A DNA stretch of 64,000 nt from Tetraselmis striata (Eukaryota; Chlorophyta; Chlorodendrophyceae; Chlorodendrales; Chlorodendraceae), in contig VCJN01001228.1 of the NCBI GenBank assembly GCA_006384855.1, positions 1-64,000 on the forward strand, in the 5' to 3' direction. Made by a program: the position numbers and the translations under genes. Shown here one piece after another: positions 42,865-54,539 of the stretch. The notes under the pieces are model-generated. The model was not told where the DNA came from, did no database searches, and was given only the letters and a program-made list of their open reading frames with translations. Every line of letters starts with the position of its first letter. The first letter of the stretch is position 1.

Positions 42865-45094
42865 ATGGCGGGGACGCCCAGCAGCCGGCCATTGTTGCGC
42901 GACCTAGTAATTCGTCGGTGTTTCCAGAAATTAGACAGTACCTCGGACGGTTCTGGCAGCGATATAGACATCGACGATACGGCTGGCAGCGACAGGGGCA
43001 TGGTCCAGAGCCCGCTTGGCAGTCCTTTAACGAAGGACCGGGCGGACGGCGATGAGGAGAGGGCGGATCGGGGTATGGCTATTTCTGACGGCGATGCCTT
43101 TTGGGAGGGCGACGACGAAGAACGCGAACCGACTGGATTCCTCTCTAGCCTCAACGGCAGTGACAAGGACGAGACGGGGGGACAGGAGGAGGGACATGAG
43201 GGAGAGGAGGAACGGAAACCGCGCCTTCAAGGCACTGTTGAAGGCGGTGCCAAAGAGGTAAGCCGTATTACACATTTGCTGCTATTCACAGCGCGCGCCG
43301 TCACCAAGGTGCACTTGGCCAGAACCATATCCCGTCTACTTGTTGCTAACTGTGGTGTTGCTGTGTGCCCTTGAAAGGGTAGTGGCGGCGAGCCTGAGCA
43401 TGGTCCCGAGGATGACAAGCGCTACGAAGGGCGCTACTGCCGGACTGCTTATCCCACGAGTTGTTGGGTAAGCCGCCCCCGATTCCCCGAAGCGTCCGAG
43501 CATCGGGGCTGCGCTCGTCGACATGCTTGGCGTCAAGGCGGACTACGAGCTGCCTATCGCCAAGATATGTGAGCATATGTGCGATGGTAACCGCCTGATG
43601 TGTAGCAATATACACGTGCTGGTTTGTAGGTTGGCGGCTAAGGAGAAGCGTGGTTGCACATCGCGTGAGGTGGAGATATGCCTCGAGAGGGGGTGAGGCC
43701 CCCAAGCCCCTTCCACACACCATGTGCCTCAAACGAGGCATCTTGTGTATCCATTCATCATCTTATATAATCCTTCTATATTGTCTGTGTGTAGGTTAGG
43801 TTCTTCTGGAAGACAATTGTCGGCAAGTGCAGCAAGGGTCCGGAGAGAGCTTTTGCCGTCGAGGTCGTGAAGCAGGTGCGCCCCCCCCTTTCCTCTGTGC
43901 ATTGGCCCACTAGTCGTGTGTAATTGCATCAAATGCTTTCTCACTCCTAGCTGTTGGCGCGGACAGATGCGACCGGAGGACTTCAAGCTCCTCTTCAATG
44001 ATTTGCTCGTCAGCATGCGGCGGGATCGGGGCAGTGTGAGGGGATCTGCAGCGGCGAAGAATCGCACGCACCGCAAGATGCAGTGGGACGCGCAGTCAGC
44101 GCGAAGGTGGTTGAGGAAGCTTTCTACGAGGAGGGCGTCAATGTGCATGACCACAATGCCGCTCTCTTCGAGCAGTATGTTGATGAGTATGCCCCCGGTG
44201 GGCTGCGGGTACGGCACCTAAGGGCTGATACGGCGAACATCAAGTAAGTGCTTTAGCTTTCTGCCCGCATGCATGTGTGCCTTGTGTGATAATGTAGCAG
44301 CATTAAAAGCGCACTTACATCAATCATCCGCCGGACTGCTACATGCTGACGTACTATGGCCGGATGGTAGCGATGAAACCGGACCATGAACCCTACAATG
44401 TGTTTTTCTTGCGCGAGTACAAGCGCTTGCCGGAGGGCAATGCATGGGTGTACACAGCCCGGCGGTGGGAAAACTTGGGTGCAGCCCTTGTGCCCCTAGA
44501 CTATTACATCCCGCATACTACTCATCCGAGAGCCAGTATGGACGTTGGGGCTGCAGAGGGAGAGAACCATGATAGGTTTCAAGAGATCTTCTAGGTTGAG
44601 GTAGGTTTTGTTCGTTGAGGGAGAGTGCTACGCTTTAGACACCCCCTTGGCTTCGCCTCCAATTGTCTTCGCAGTTGGAGACGCTTACCGTGGGAGTCGG
44701 CTTCCATCGGCCCCAATCAGCACCAAGATCTGGGTAGGCGCTGTGAACGCAGTCTTCCGGCCGGACTTCGTCTTCCCACTCATCATCGCGCAAGACATGC
44801 TGGTCACATACACCTGGACAGAGGCAATTTCCGCCAGCACTGCTGGCAGGGGTCGGCGGCGCGAGATGGCCGTTGCTGATGCATGCTGCGACCATGCGGA
44901 TAATGAGGTATGTCAGCAACGCCCCGTAGCTGCCCTTTCAGTTATCTCATGTTTCGTTTGGACACTGACATGATATTGTTGGTTTTGCTTTCACCAGGTG
45001 GGCTTCCTATGTGAAGTACTCTCATGCCAAGGACACAGCCGTTTGCCACGATGATCTGGACAATGGCGACGGCGGCGCTGCAGAGCAGCCGTAA
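42865..45094 (+). CDS. Unknown multi-exon gene (or transposon-derived locus)
   Basis: Good splice signals flank several protein-like blocks, but no family is recognised. The first block (42865-43257, 131 codons) is very acidic (SDIDIDDTAGSDRGM; EGDDEEREPTGF) and ends AAAGAG|GTAAGC. Next is 43378-43467, ending TGG|GTAAGC. A block around 43798-43876 (FFWKTIVGKCSKGPERAFAV) ends CAG|GTGCGC. A block ending at 44243 (EEGVNVHDHNAALFEQYVDE) ends CAA|GTAAGT. A block at 44343-44594 encodes VYTARRWENLGAALVPLDYY. The last exon, 44998-45094 (WASYVKYSHAKDTAVCHDDL), follows TTTCACCAG and ends in TAA. I could not build one continuous reading: a stop falls between 43467 and 43560 in the most likely frame. It may be a pseudogene. 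Confidence 0.4.
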
Positions 45095-45992
45095 CAACAT
45101 CATCGTGTTTGTTCCGCATGCATTGCGGCTCATAAGCATGCATGATTAGCGCTTCAAATGTCTATGGGGGCATGGCAGCGCAGGGTAGCCTAATGCCCTG
45201 AGTGTTAGTACATCAAGTTGCTGTGCAGTATGTTCACGTAGAATAATATGGCTGGCGCAGGAAATATAAATATAGGCGCCGGGCGGGTCTGGGGTTTCCA
45301 ATTGTAACGGAAAGACATATTTCTTTCCCAAACCTTGTCTGCCAATTGCATTCATTTAATTCTGCATCATTAATGAATTTTCAGGCATGTCATACATGAG
45401 ACATCATGCCGCGCAATGTGCGTTGACATTCCGGGTGCCGCGATAGAGCGTAATATCATACCTCATCGAGCGTTGTAACCAAACAAGGAGATATGTGCAT
45501 GTACCCTGCAGTATTGATCTTTTCATGTCATGCCATGATTGTTTTGATCGTGTGTTGATGCATCTCCATATTGCTAGTAGTTCACAGCATTATTTAAGGG
45601 TTGTGATATTGTGCGTCAGTATGCATGACTGATTTGTGTCGGCCCGGGTACCCAGGTACCAAGTACCGTAATCACCATAAGGTATTGCTATATAGTACAT
45701 TAATACTGCACCGCATATCACTTCTTACCGGGTTCTATATCACTTGGTCACTACCCGCCGTAAGTGATAATGACATCAACAGTAGTATTGACTGCTATAC
45801 CGCCCGTAGTCGTCGCACGACCTGCAGGAGTCCACCAGCACTCCAGCACCATCCCCCCCCCCCCCCCCCCCCGGCACCACGACGACGTCGGGAGGCACAA
45901 CGTTTCTCTCCGCCGGCGGAGACAGCCCCCCCCCGGAGTATGGGCCGCCTCAGGACCTTCCCCTACCGCACGGGCCGCCCCTCCTCCACTGT
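45095..45992. other. Intergenic, AT-richer, C20 run
   Basis: Holds the likely 3' UTR of the preceding locus and a C20 run at 45853-45872. Nothing else recognised. Confidence 0.45.
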
Positions 45993-46347
45993 GTGACGTG
46001 CGTCAGGTTGTCGTCAGCCGAGGATGCCGAGGTCAAGGTAGGCGGGCCGTTGAATCATGCACGCCTCTGCGCTTTCAACAACACCGAACGCGAGGCAGTG
46101 CAAGGCATGAACGTGTGCACGTGCCTGAAGGACGCTGAAGACTCGACGGACGAGGGCGCTACGAAGCACGTGTCGTGTGCCACTGGGGTAAGGAGCAGCT
46201 GCTGGCAGCTGAATTTCGCTTTGCTGCCGGCAATAGGTTCCAGCACCCCCCTACTTGACCGAGGCCGAGGAGGCTGCCGCTTTGATCAGTAGTGCTCTCT
46301 CCCCGGCGGAGAAAGGCGAAGCCAACCCTACCAGAACCCCCGCCTAG
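45993..46347 (+). CDS. Possible two-exon fragment of an unknown gene
   Basis: A frame beginning at 45993 encodes RLSSAEDAEVKVGGPLNHAR and CLKDAEDSTDEGATKHVSCA, then meets a donor-like ACTGG|GTAAGG near 46187. A second block, 46237-46347, follows GGCAATAG and encodes YLTEAEEAAALISSALSPAE before a TAG stop. Both are Ala/Glu-rich. No domain is recognised and the upstream part is unclear. Confidence 0.3.
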
Positions 46348-47649
46348 AAAGGTGAGTCCGAGATTTCAGTGTAGTTGGTGCTGACTTCGTGCACGCGTGC
46401 TGCCGTACGCATGTGGTGACGACGTCACAACGACTGAATTATTTATCTTTCGTTATTTTAACTTAGGTCCAGCATCAAAATGAACGGCAACCCACTGCAT
46501 GAGCAATCTACCGGCTTCAGCTTCCCTCCCCCGTTCAGTTGTCCAGCTCCCGTACCCCGTGCTGCTCGAGCCCCCCCCCCGCTGCATGACACGACCAACA
46601 TGCAAACGGCTTCAACTGGGCGTGTGCATGTGACCTCCAACTTCGTTGATACGGCGAGGATGCAAGCTGGGCGTCAACAAAAGTAAGCGCATCTGCGAGC
46701 GGCAGCAACAGGTAAGCAGCCCATGAGCAGCCAACACCTTAGCCGTGGGCAGCGGATGACAGGCATGCATGGTACTAGAAAACACCACCCCACAAGCCGC
46801 AGCCACAGGGGCGAGGCAGACCGAGCAGAAGAGGCCCGCCGCAGCGCAGCCCCCGGGCAGCATAGCAGGCCGCCGCGCCGCGGCGGCAGCCGCGGGCACT
46901 AGAGGTCCCATGTAATTACATTTTCTGGTTTGTTTCCCAGTACTTTCGCACAGTGTCCGACCCTACCTACATAAAACTGAAAGTGATCGACACTCACATG
47001 TTAAATTTGCCAGATGGGATCAAGCGTGCGTAAATGCGCTGAACTATAGTTAGAAGCTCCACTTTCATTTGTTGTTGGGTTGGCAACATCCAGCATGGCG
47101 CTTCTGCTCTGATAAAACCTCAAACCATCCGTCGCCCGCGTGAAATTCATTTCCGCTGTCTTTATCACGTTGTCGGTATGTGGCGAACAGTAATACAGCT
47201 CCCGCCGGTTATGTTTGAACCCCCGCGACTACTCGCGAGTAGTCGCGCTTACTGCCGCGCTTTTGTAATTTGCTATATTATCGCAAAGTACTGTACTCGT
47301 GCCACTCCCGCCGTACCTTATAGTGATGACTCGCGACTACTGGTAATGCTAGTGCCCTATAGTGATGACTCGCGACTACTCGTCACGCTACTCGTCACGC
47401 TATTCTCTAGTACTCAGTGCAAGACATCGCTGCCGTACACATGCCTCCAGCCAGAAATAAAGTACTGCGGCGCTTAACGTTAAGCGGGGGTTAAGCTTGC
47501 TACATACACGCGCTTACTCGAGCTTACTATTTGGTAAGCGCGGTTAAGCGCACCACGTTTCGACGAGTGTAAAAACAGCCTGCGCAACCTTTTTGACAAC
47601 ACCAGACCTACCAGAACCCCGTCACATGTACATGCACTGCGGACGGAGA
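46348..47649. other. Intergenic with palindrome and short tandem repeats
   Basis: A plus-strand frame at 46480-46686 and its minus-strand counterpart are Pro/Ala-rich and not convincing. The 47220-47420 part contains a perfect palindrome and repeated GTGATGACTCGCGACTACT words. Confidence 0.4.
47225..47246. repeat. Perfect 22-bp palindrome
   Basis: GCGACTACTCG followed directly by its reverse complement CGAGTAGTCGC. The half-site recurs nearby (CTCGCGACTACT at about 47331 and 47369), within two copies of a CCTATAGTGATGACTCGCG unit. Confidence 0.85.
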
Positions 47650-49434
47650 GCTCTCCTGAGCGGCGGGCCGACTATCTTTTAAGGCTCAAGCAGCACGTGG
47701 CGGCGGGGCTCGCATGCATGCGCAACGAGTATCTCGGCTGCTTGGTGGGCGAATACGCCCCGGCGTAAGGGCTTGCGGTGGTCCGCGCCATCTTGGAGCC
47801 AGATCGCCTCAATGTACCTCCAAGGTCGCCTGCCCGGGCTACTCAACCGGCTCTTCGCCTCTGCTAGGCTTATGGCCCATGTCAAGAAGCTAGCCGAGGG
47901 CCGGGCCCCGGACGTGCGGCACGTGGCAGTCGGGTAGGCGGAGCGGCGCGCAACGGAACGGGCGGTGGTGGACAACATGAAGAAGGCGTATGTGTCGGTG
48001 CTTGCGCCGTCTCAGCTAGGCGTTGGCATCTCCGATGCGGACTATGTGCTCATCCACGGTGTCCGCCTCATCGCCGAGAAGCTGTGCCCGCGTGCCGTCA
48101 TCGTCCTCACCGACCTTCACAACGCTTACAACGAGGCGTAGCGCCGCACCATCCTTCGACGCCACATCGATTGTTCTCGCCCTCTACACTCAGTCATCCA
48201 TGCGCTCATAGCGTCCCTCTCCCCAACGGATATTCGTTTGTGCTCGTGGATGATCGGGCCGCCCCGCCTCTCCGGTCGGAGGACGGCGTACAATACGGCG
48301 CACCGTTGGCCACGACATCCTTCTGCGTCGCGATTCATATCGAGGTGTACGAGTGCGACTAACATCACGTTGGAGGTCGCAGCCATGGCGGCACGCTTCG
48401 TCAAGGTTGACGATGAATATTTGGTGGGTCTCTCGGAGCACGTTTGGCCGGCCCTTCACGGCTTGCGCACGTCTATGAAGGCGTATATGTGGGGCTTGAG
48501 GTGCGCTTCGACAAGATGTATGCGTACAATGCGGCGGGACATAGAGGCCGCACGGCATGAGCCCCCGGCCAACATCGAGTAGGCCGAGCTTGATGACCAC
48601 CACGGCATCCCGGTCCTCAACGTGCCGCTTGGATCGCCATGGTATGTGCATGCATGGATTGCCATGGTATGTGCATGCATGGATCGCCAGGGCATGTGCA
48701 TGCATGCATGCATGCATGCGCGGCAGAGCGGAGGAGCTAGAAGAGGAAGTGGACGCCGGCCTGAGCAAACTCCTATCTGCCAAGCCCAATGTCGGTACAC
48801 CCACGCCCAGCATCACCACGCATGGGCCATGCTGAAGCACAGCATGCAACACATGGCGGGGTTTTGGTTCCGCAACTGCCTCCCGTCCGAGGTGGAGGCC
48901 TTCGCGGAGGCGGTGGATGCCACCGTCCTCACGTCGGTCGAGCGGATGCTATATATATATTTCATCCTTCCACGTACGGCACCGACACAAATCTGGTGGT
49001 CATCGATTTCCTGGCGGAGCTTATGCACGACTTTATTTGACCCCACGGCAGATGAGCCGGCTACTTTGAGCGAGGGTGCAGGGGCCAGAGCGCGCAACAG
49101 ATTTCACCTCCCCACTCAGTTAAAGGGCGTTGGCATTCGCCGCATAGCTACCGTTCGGGATGCCGCCTTCATTGGCTGCATAATAAAGGAGATCCTCCCG
49201 AGGTTCCTAAATAGGAACTCGGACACCAACACCCCCACCCTTGGTTTCTATGACTCGCAGCTTGAGTCCGTACTCGGCCGAGGCAGCTTCATCGCAACTT
49301 CTTCCGCATGCCAGTATGACCACTTCCTCAACAATGCTCGTGGGTCGGCCAGCTACGCCGTGGCGGTGTGCGAGGCGTGGGGCCGCCTCCAGGCTGCTAC
49401 TGCTAGCCCCTCCGCGACGCGGATGCCCGCGTGA
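47650..49434 (+). pseudogene. Non-LTR (LINE) reverse transcriptase, C-terminal half
   Basis: Blocks in several frames match non-LTR reverse transcriptases. Upstream: MKKAYVSVLAPSQLGVGISD. Motif A is VIVLTDLHNAYNEA (about 48100-48140). Motif B is DGVQYGAPLATTSFCVAIHI (about 48283-48342). Motif C is read as FVKVDDEYLVGLSEHVW (about 48396-48446), then a thumb-like region with VPLGSPWYVH. Later RFHLPTQLKGVGIRRIATVR followed by DAAFIGCI resembles the conserved LP-x3-GG(I/L)G-x-R region near the end of such proteins. A stop and frame shifts occur throughout, and a GCATGCAT repeat lies at about 48700-48720. 5' part missing. Confidence 0.75.
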
Positions 49435-49499
49435 TGGAGCGGGAGGCGGAGGTTGCGTCGGGCTACTCGCAAAAGGAGATGACGGCATTTCTAGACCAG

Positions 49500-50356
49500 G
49501 CCAACAACTATCGGCTTCGGAATGAGGTGGGCACTCTCCATGTAGAGCTCGCATGCAGAGAACGGATCTTGTTCGGCCACAGCTCGACGCGGTATCGGGC
49601 ATATGTGGACGGTGGCCATCCCCACCGCGCGGACGGTCATAACTCCGCATGAGCTGCGGGAGATCGCTGCCGGGTATTTCTTTCTGCCTCGCCCATGCCC
49701 GGCCCCGGTGGTTGGGAACAAGATAATTCTGCCCTCGACATAGCACAACCCCGTCACTGCCGACCTCCATGGCGGCGCGCTCGTGAACTTCCCGGCATCT
49801 TGAGACGCTCACTAGCGTGTACAGCACGACGCTATCGCAGACGCCTTCCGCGATCACTGTGTTCACGACATGGGTATCGCGGGCGGTGTATGACTTGTTC
49901 CAGCATGCACTATATAGGTGCGCTCCCTCACCCACTTGGCAGCTGAGAATGCCATAGTCCACCTCCAGATGGGCACGCACGTTCATGGCGTGCATCATTG
50001 TGCATGCTGCCTCCCCGAGTGTTCGCAGCGGCCTCTCAGCCTTGCCCAGCATGTTATGCTGATGTGGTGCTGACCACAGTGGGCCAAACCCCTCAGATGC
50101 CACCATCTCTTGCACAAACTCGGCGCAGAAGTAAGGATCTTGATGAAACTTAAGCAACAGCGCAAAAGATTTCTCACCATGATGCAACTGATGCTGAAAT
50201 TTGATCTTACGCAAAACAATGCGCGGAGATGCCGTCAACCTCCTCTGCTAACTTGTACTTGAGATATGTCTGAGCATTTGCTTGTTTGTGTAGTGATCAG
50301 TGACAAGCAATGCATAGCGCAGACCATGCGGTGATGACACCCGGACTGGCCCCCAC
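49500..50356 (-). pseudogene. Copia integrase fragment
   Basis: Minus-strand blocks: NLWGPVRVSSPHGLRYALLV (about 50356-50300; the GP-x5-GxRY part of the integrase core), then HQDPYFCAEFVQEMVASEGF with the second Asp, and APHQHNMLGKAERPLRTLGE with the Glu (about 50070-50010). The rest drifts between frames to about 49500, where it meets the LINE remnant. It belongs to a copia family different from the 28-34 kb element and is only about 0.9 kb long. Confidence 0.7.
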
Positions 50357-50520
50357 AAATTGAAATTCAAATTGACTACAACATGAAAGTCAGCTGCTCT
50401 CCACCGCCCAGATTGAGTTGATCTTAGGGTCTGCCATCTCTGACCATAGTAGGGACACATTTGTTTATTACAACTCAGGCTACCGGCCATCCTCTTCCTT
50501 TCCCTCCCCGCCCCCTTCCG
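50357..50520 (-). repeat. 3' tail segment of the LINE-like repeat
   Basis: AAATTGAAATTCAAATTGAC at the left edge, then CAGATTGAGTTGATCTTAGG and CTACCGGCCATCCTCTTCC, in the same order as 59103-59270. The left edge is the same AAATTGAAATT word in both, though the DNA to its left is unrelated (integrase here, gag-like there). Confidence 0.65.
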
Positions 50521-53500
50521 TCGCAGCCTTGGGCCGCTCCTCGTGTTTGTTGTCTCTCACTTCGCGGCATCTCCGACTTCCGCGCCCAGTTCATTCCAGA
50601 CCTCTAGGCATCCTCTGGGTGTTTGGCCTCTATGTGCAACTTCGACCCGTTGCTCGGGTAGGCATCTAGCTAGGGCGGCGCCGTGTTGCCGTCCATTCTC
50701 ATTGGTGAGGTATGTCCCGCAGAGGAAGTGCGGGCGGACTGAGGCAGCCGAGGCGTCCCGCCCTGCCCCGCGCTGCGTACATGGGTCTTCTCCACCAATA
50801 GAGGTGCCGTCTCAAGCCTGTGGTAGTGGTGGTTGTGATTGGGGGAGTATGGTAGATGACGCGAGGGCATCGGAGGTTGCGATTGGCGCTCCGTTGGGGC
50901 GCATGGGGGTTTTGTGTGGGCAAGTGGGGCTTAGAGGCCTTCCCCGTCTGCGTCCATGTAGTCTTCTTCTTCGACCAAGTCGTCGAGCTAGGCGCATGGG
51001 TCTGGTTCTTCGTCGGTCATCCGCTCGTCATCACTGGGGAGAGCGGGTGAGGGAGATGGATAGAGGGAGTGGAGCGGGCCACCCGTGCTGAGGGAGGCAA
51101 TTCTTTTTGCGATGCGGATGCGTCTGCGGGGGAAGCTGCGGTTCATTCGGTCGATCGCTTCTTGGACGAGAAGGGTGCGGAGGACATCCTCGGGGGCGGT
51201 GTCTCTGGGGGTGAGGTCTTCCGAGAACGAGGCGGGGTTTGGCCCGCGGGGAGCTTCCGGAGTGGGGGGAGGGCAAGACCGGAGTTGACCGGGCGGGGGG
51301 GAGGGTGTGTTTGTGCGCCACGCGCCTCTCCCGGGGACCGGGGCCGTGGCTTTAGGCGGGTTATGGGCCGCCCCCGGTGGTCATGCCTCTAGCGATAAAC
51401 GGGCGGGTTGATTGGGTGCGGATGCGAGTGGAGAGGGCCACGTCCGGTGCCTCTTCGCGAGGTGGGCTGTGTTGTGTCTCTGACTCGGAGGCGATGGCTT
51501 GGGTGGCGGGATGCAGCCGCGGCCTTGCCCATGGCCTCTCCCCAGACCGGAGGTGCGGCCGGAGCCGTCGATCGGGCCGCAGCCTCTGCCGCGACCGGTG
51601 TGAGTCGTACGGGCCGGGGGGAGGCGTCCGGGATGTGAGCGTCTGGGGTCCACAAACCTTTGTTTCTCGGTGTGGCGGGTAGATTCCACGGTGGTCCCGA
51701 CCGTAAGCTGGAACATCATCGCAACGCTTTCTGGAACTCGGTGCGTTCGGCCTCGGTGTGTGTGGACTTGGTGTATGCCTCAAGGGCGCCGCCTCCGTAC
51801 GCGCCCAAAGAGACATCAAGGAAGCGGAGGTCGACGTTGCTGCATGGGGTGGCGTTGAACAACCACGCTGGACGTCAGGAGAGTTGCCCGCGGCTGTAGT
51901 GGGAGGGGTCTTAGGGGGAGGAGGACACACCCCATAGCGGCCAGGGGCCTCAAGGTCATCCTCTATGCGGAGGCGAACGTGCGTCGAGTGGACCGCAAAG
52001 ATGACGGCAGAAGGGACATGGCAAAGCGCGAAGCCCCGGGTTCATTGGAGATGGGACGGCGATGTATTGCGGTGGCCCCGGACCGGCACTTGTGCATGTC
52101 AAGGATAGCTGGGTATAGGTCTGGGTCAACACCGGCCTCCCGGAGTTCCTCAGGCAGGCGGGCCATGGTGTGTGGGCTCCCCTCTGGGAGCGCCGCGTGC
52201 TCGCGGCGGAGTGCATCGACCACCGCCTCAGCCCGCTTTGTAGGGTCGGGCAGGGGTTTGGTGGAGGCGGGGGGGGGGGGTTCTAAAGGAGAAGTGTGGC
52301 AGCCGACAACGTAGGTGAAGAAGTCGTCGCTGACTGGATTGGGCGGTGGTTGGCCATAGTGCGAGGTGTCTGGCAATGAAGTTTAACCAAGTTGCAGATA
52401 GAGCTTGGACATAAAAGCTGTTGCCGGCGGGAGGCAGATGACCGCCCCTTGGGCAGCCATAACCAGCAGGTCGGCAGCTTTGGTAGTGGCTAGCTCTAGC
52501 CGGGCCGTGTGGGCGGGGAGGCGAGGTTTGTGAATGTGAACAACTTCGAGGAGCTCGTATATGGCAGGGTATGGGAGGCAATTCTCCACCGTCGGGTTGA
52601 TCGGTGTGCCGTCTGGGATGGTGTTGGCGGGGGAGTCATGCTCGTCCCAAGCCTGGGCCGTGTATGTCTCTACCATTTTGGAGAGGTTTTTCGGGCGGCG
52701 GGTGGTGCCCCTGGCATTGGCGGCCCTTTTTATGTCGTGCATAGGAGTGAGGATGCTGGTCAGCCACGCATGAAGCTCTGGGCCGGACTAGTACTCGAAC
52801 ATGGGGCTGGATATGAATATTGTGCGTTGTGCACGGAGGTCTAGAGATAGCTGGGGCATCGATGCGGGGGAGCACCGGAACTCCGGCATTGGTGTGTAGT
52901 TTGTTGGCGGGGTCGCGCGGCAGATCCCCCCCCCCCCCCTGCGATAGGGAACGGCTGACCGCCGCGTACTGTGCATGGGCGGCTTGTGGTGCGAGGCATT
53001 GCTGCACAGCCACCAGCCGGCGATGTCGCGCGTCACCCGAGGCAGCAGCGGTGAGAGTCGCCTCCCCTTGTGCTGGGGTCCGTCTGCAGGCGGATGGCCT
53101 CGATAGCGTCCACCTTGGGTAGGGAGAGTTTATTTACGGTGCCCGTCGTGACGTCCCGTTTGTCTTTGTGGCTTGGCATCGGGAGGCGTTTCGTATATAC
53201 ATGACGGTCAGTGGCTGTGGCCGTGATGTGCGTCCATGTCTTTTGACCGGAAGATGGTGAGGTTGGCGCCGCGGCGCTCAATCTCGGTTATGATGTCAAT
53301 GCCGGGGTTAGAGTAGTCGTTGAGGACTAGGGCGATGATGTATTTGGGCGGTGCGTTCATCGCCACGCCCGTGAGGGTGGTGTGAGGAGGTTCCTCCGGG
53401 GGGAGTTTTGGGATTTGGTATAGGCAGACGGTGCGGCGGCCGCCCCCTTGTGGGGAGGGGCTCGCGACGCCATGAGGGCCCATGAGGGTTTGGAATAAGG

Positions 53501-54499
53501 GTCTGCTGTCCCTTGGGTGGGTTCGCGATGCGAGAGTTGTGCCGGATGGGCGGGTGCTTTGCCTTTAGCGGCCGCGCGGAGCGCGTCCACATTAGCCGCG
53601 ACGATGCCTTGTGGGATAGAGGGTGGCGAGCGCGCGGGCGCGCGGGCGGATGGGGGGGGGGGGGGGGGAGGGGGGGGGGGCGGCGGCGGCGAGGGGCTGG
53701 GGAGCAGTGGTGCCGGCAGCAACGGAAATGCCCGCGGCCATGGAGTGGGCGCGAGTAGTTATTAGGTGTTGTGGTGCAACTGGCTGGGTGGCCCGAGGAC
53801 CCTTTGGGGTCTGCCTTTCGGGGCGCTGGCGGTGCGGCGTCGCCGGATATGGCCGCTTCCGGGTGGGCGGTGGGGGATGTGGCGGTCGCCGTCGCATCGT
53901 CGTCATCGCCAGCGCCGCGACCGACCCGGCGTCACAAGGTGTGGCCTCAGCCAACGCTTTTTGGGCGGCTCTGGCGGTTGAGCGAGGCGTGTTTGTTTTG
54001 ACTTAAAGTTTGCCGAAGCTTGTGGGCTCTGCGACAGGTGGTGCGGCGACGGCGGGTGGGGACCCTTTTGACTATGCCTGCGCCCTTATGAACCGGCGGG
54101 GGGTGATGGGGAACGGATCAACCGGTACGGGACGGCCTGCCGAAACTTGCGGGACTGCCATGGCCCCGTCGCCCGGGAGTTCGTTCGCTTCGACCGCCAT
54201 GACTTCGTCAAAGGGCATGCGGTCTGGGCTGGTATGACCTGCGGCCACAAGAGCGGTGGTGTGGGTTGTGGGGTGTGAGGGGGCGGGCGGGACGGCCGCG
54301 CCGCCCGTGGGGTGATTTCGCGCCGGATCTACGATACCGACATCCGCGTCGCGCGGTGCATGTCCGCCCTGCAACACCTCGTTCCCCTCCTCCATGTCCT
54401 CTGCGGAGGGCACAGATTTGGCCGTGTTTGCATGCTTGCGGCGGGCGGACTGGCTGCGGGTGGCTCGTGGTGAAGGCATGGCAGAAGCAGGCGACCGGT
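50521..54499 (-). other. Decayed 4-kb region with protein-like minus-strand frames, unidentified
   Basis: Minus-strand frames succeed each other with little overlap: 54479-54072 (starts MPSPRATRSQSARRKHANTA), a Pro-rich stretch broken by the G17 run at 53652-53668, then AKGKAPAHPAQLSHREPTQG, 53483-53208 (YIIALVLNDYSNPGIDIITE), about 53215-53035, 52742-52383 (KMVETYTAQAWDEHDSPANT) and 52376-51963 (EAVVDALRREHAALPEGSPH). They could be one ORF of over 800 residues with several frame shifts, perhaps the first ORF of a retroelement. No enzyme motif or zinc knuckle was seen and I do not recognise the family. Confidence 0.35.
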
Positions 54500-54539
54500 G
54501 GCGGCGGGACTACGGATCGACCGGCCACAATGTATTTTA

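Noticed and set aside
53592..53760. Poly-Pro/poly-Gly proteins around the G17 and G11 runs
   Set aside because: Low-complexity translation of homopolymers; only the flanking non-repetitive parts were considered.
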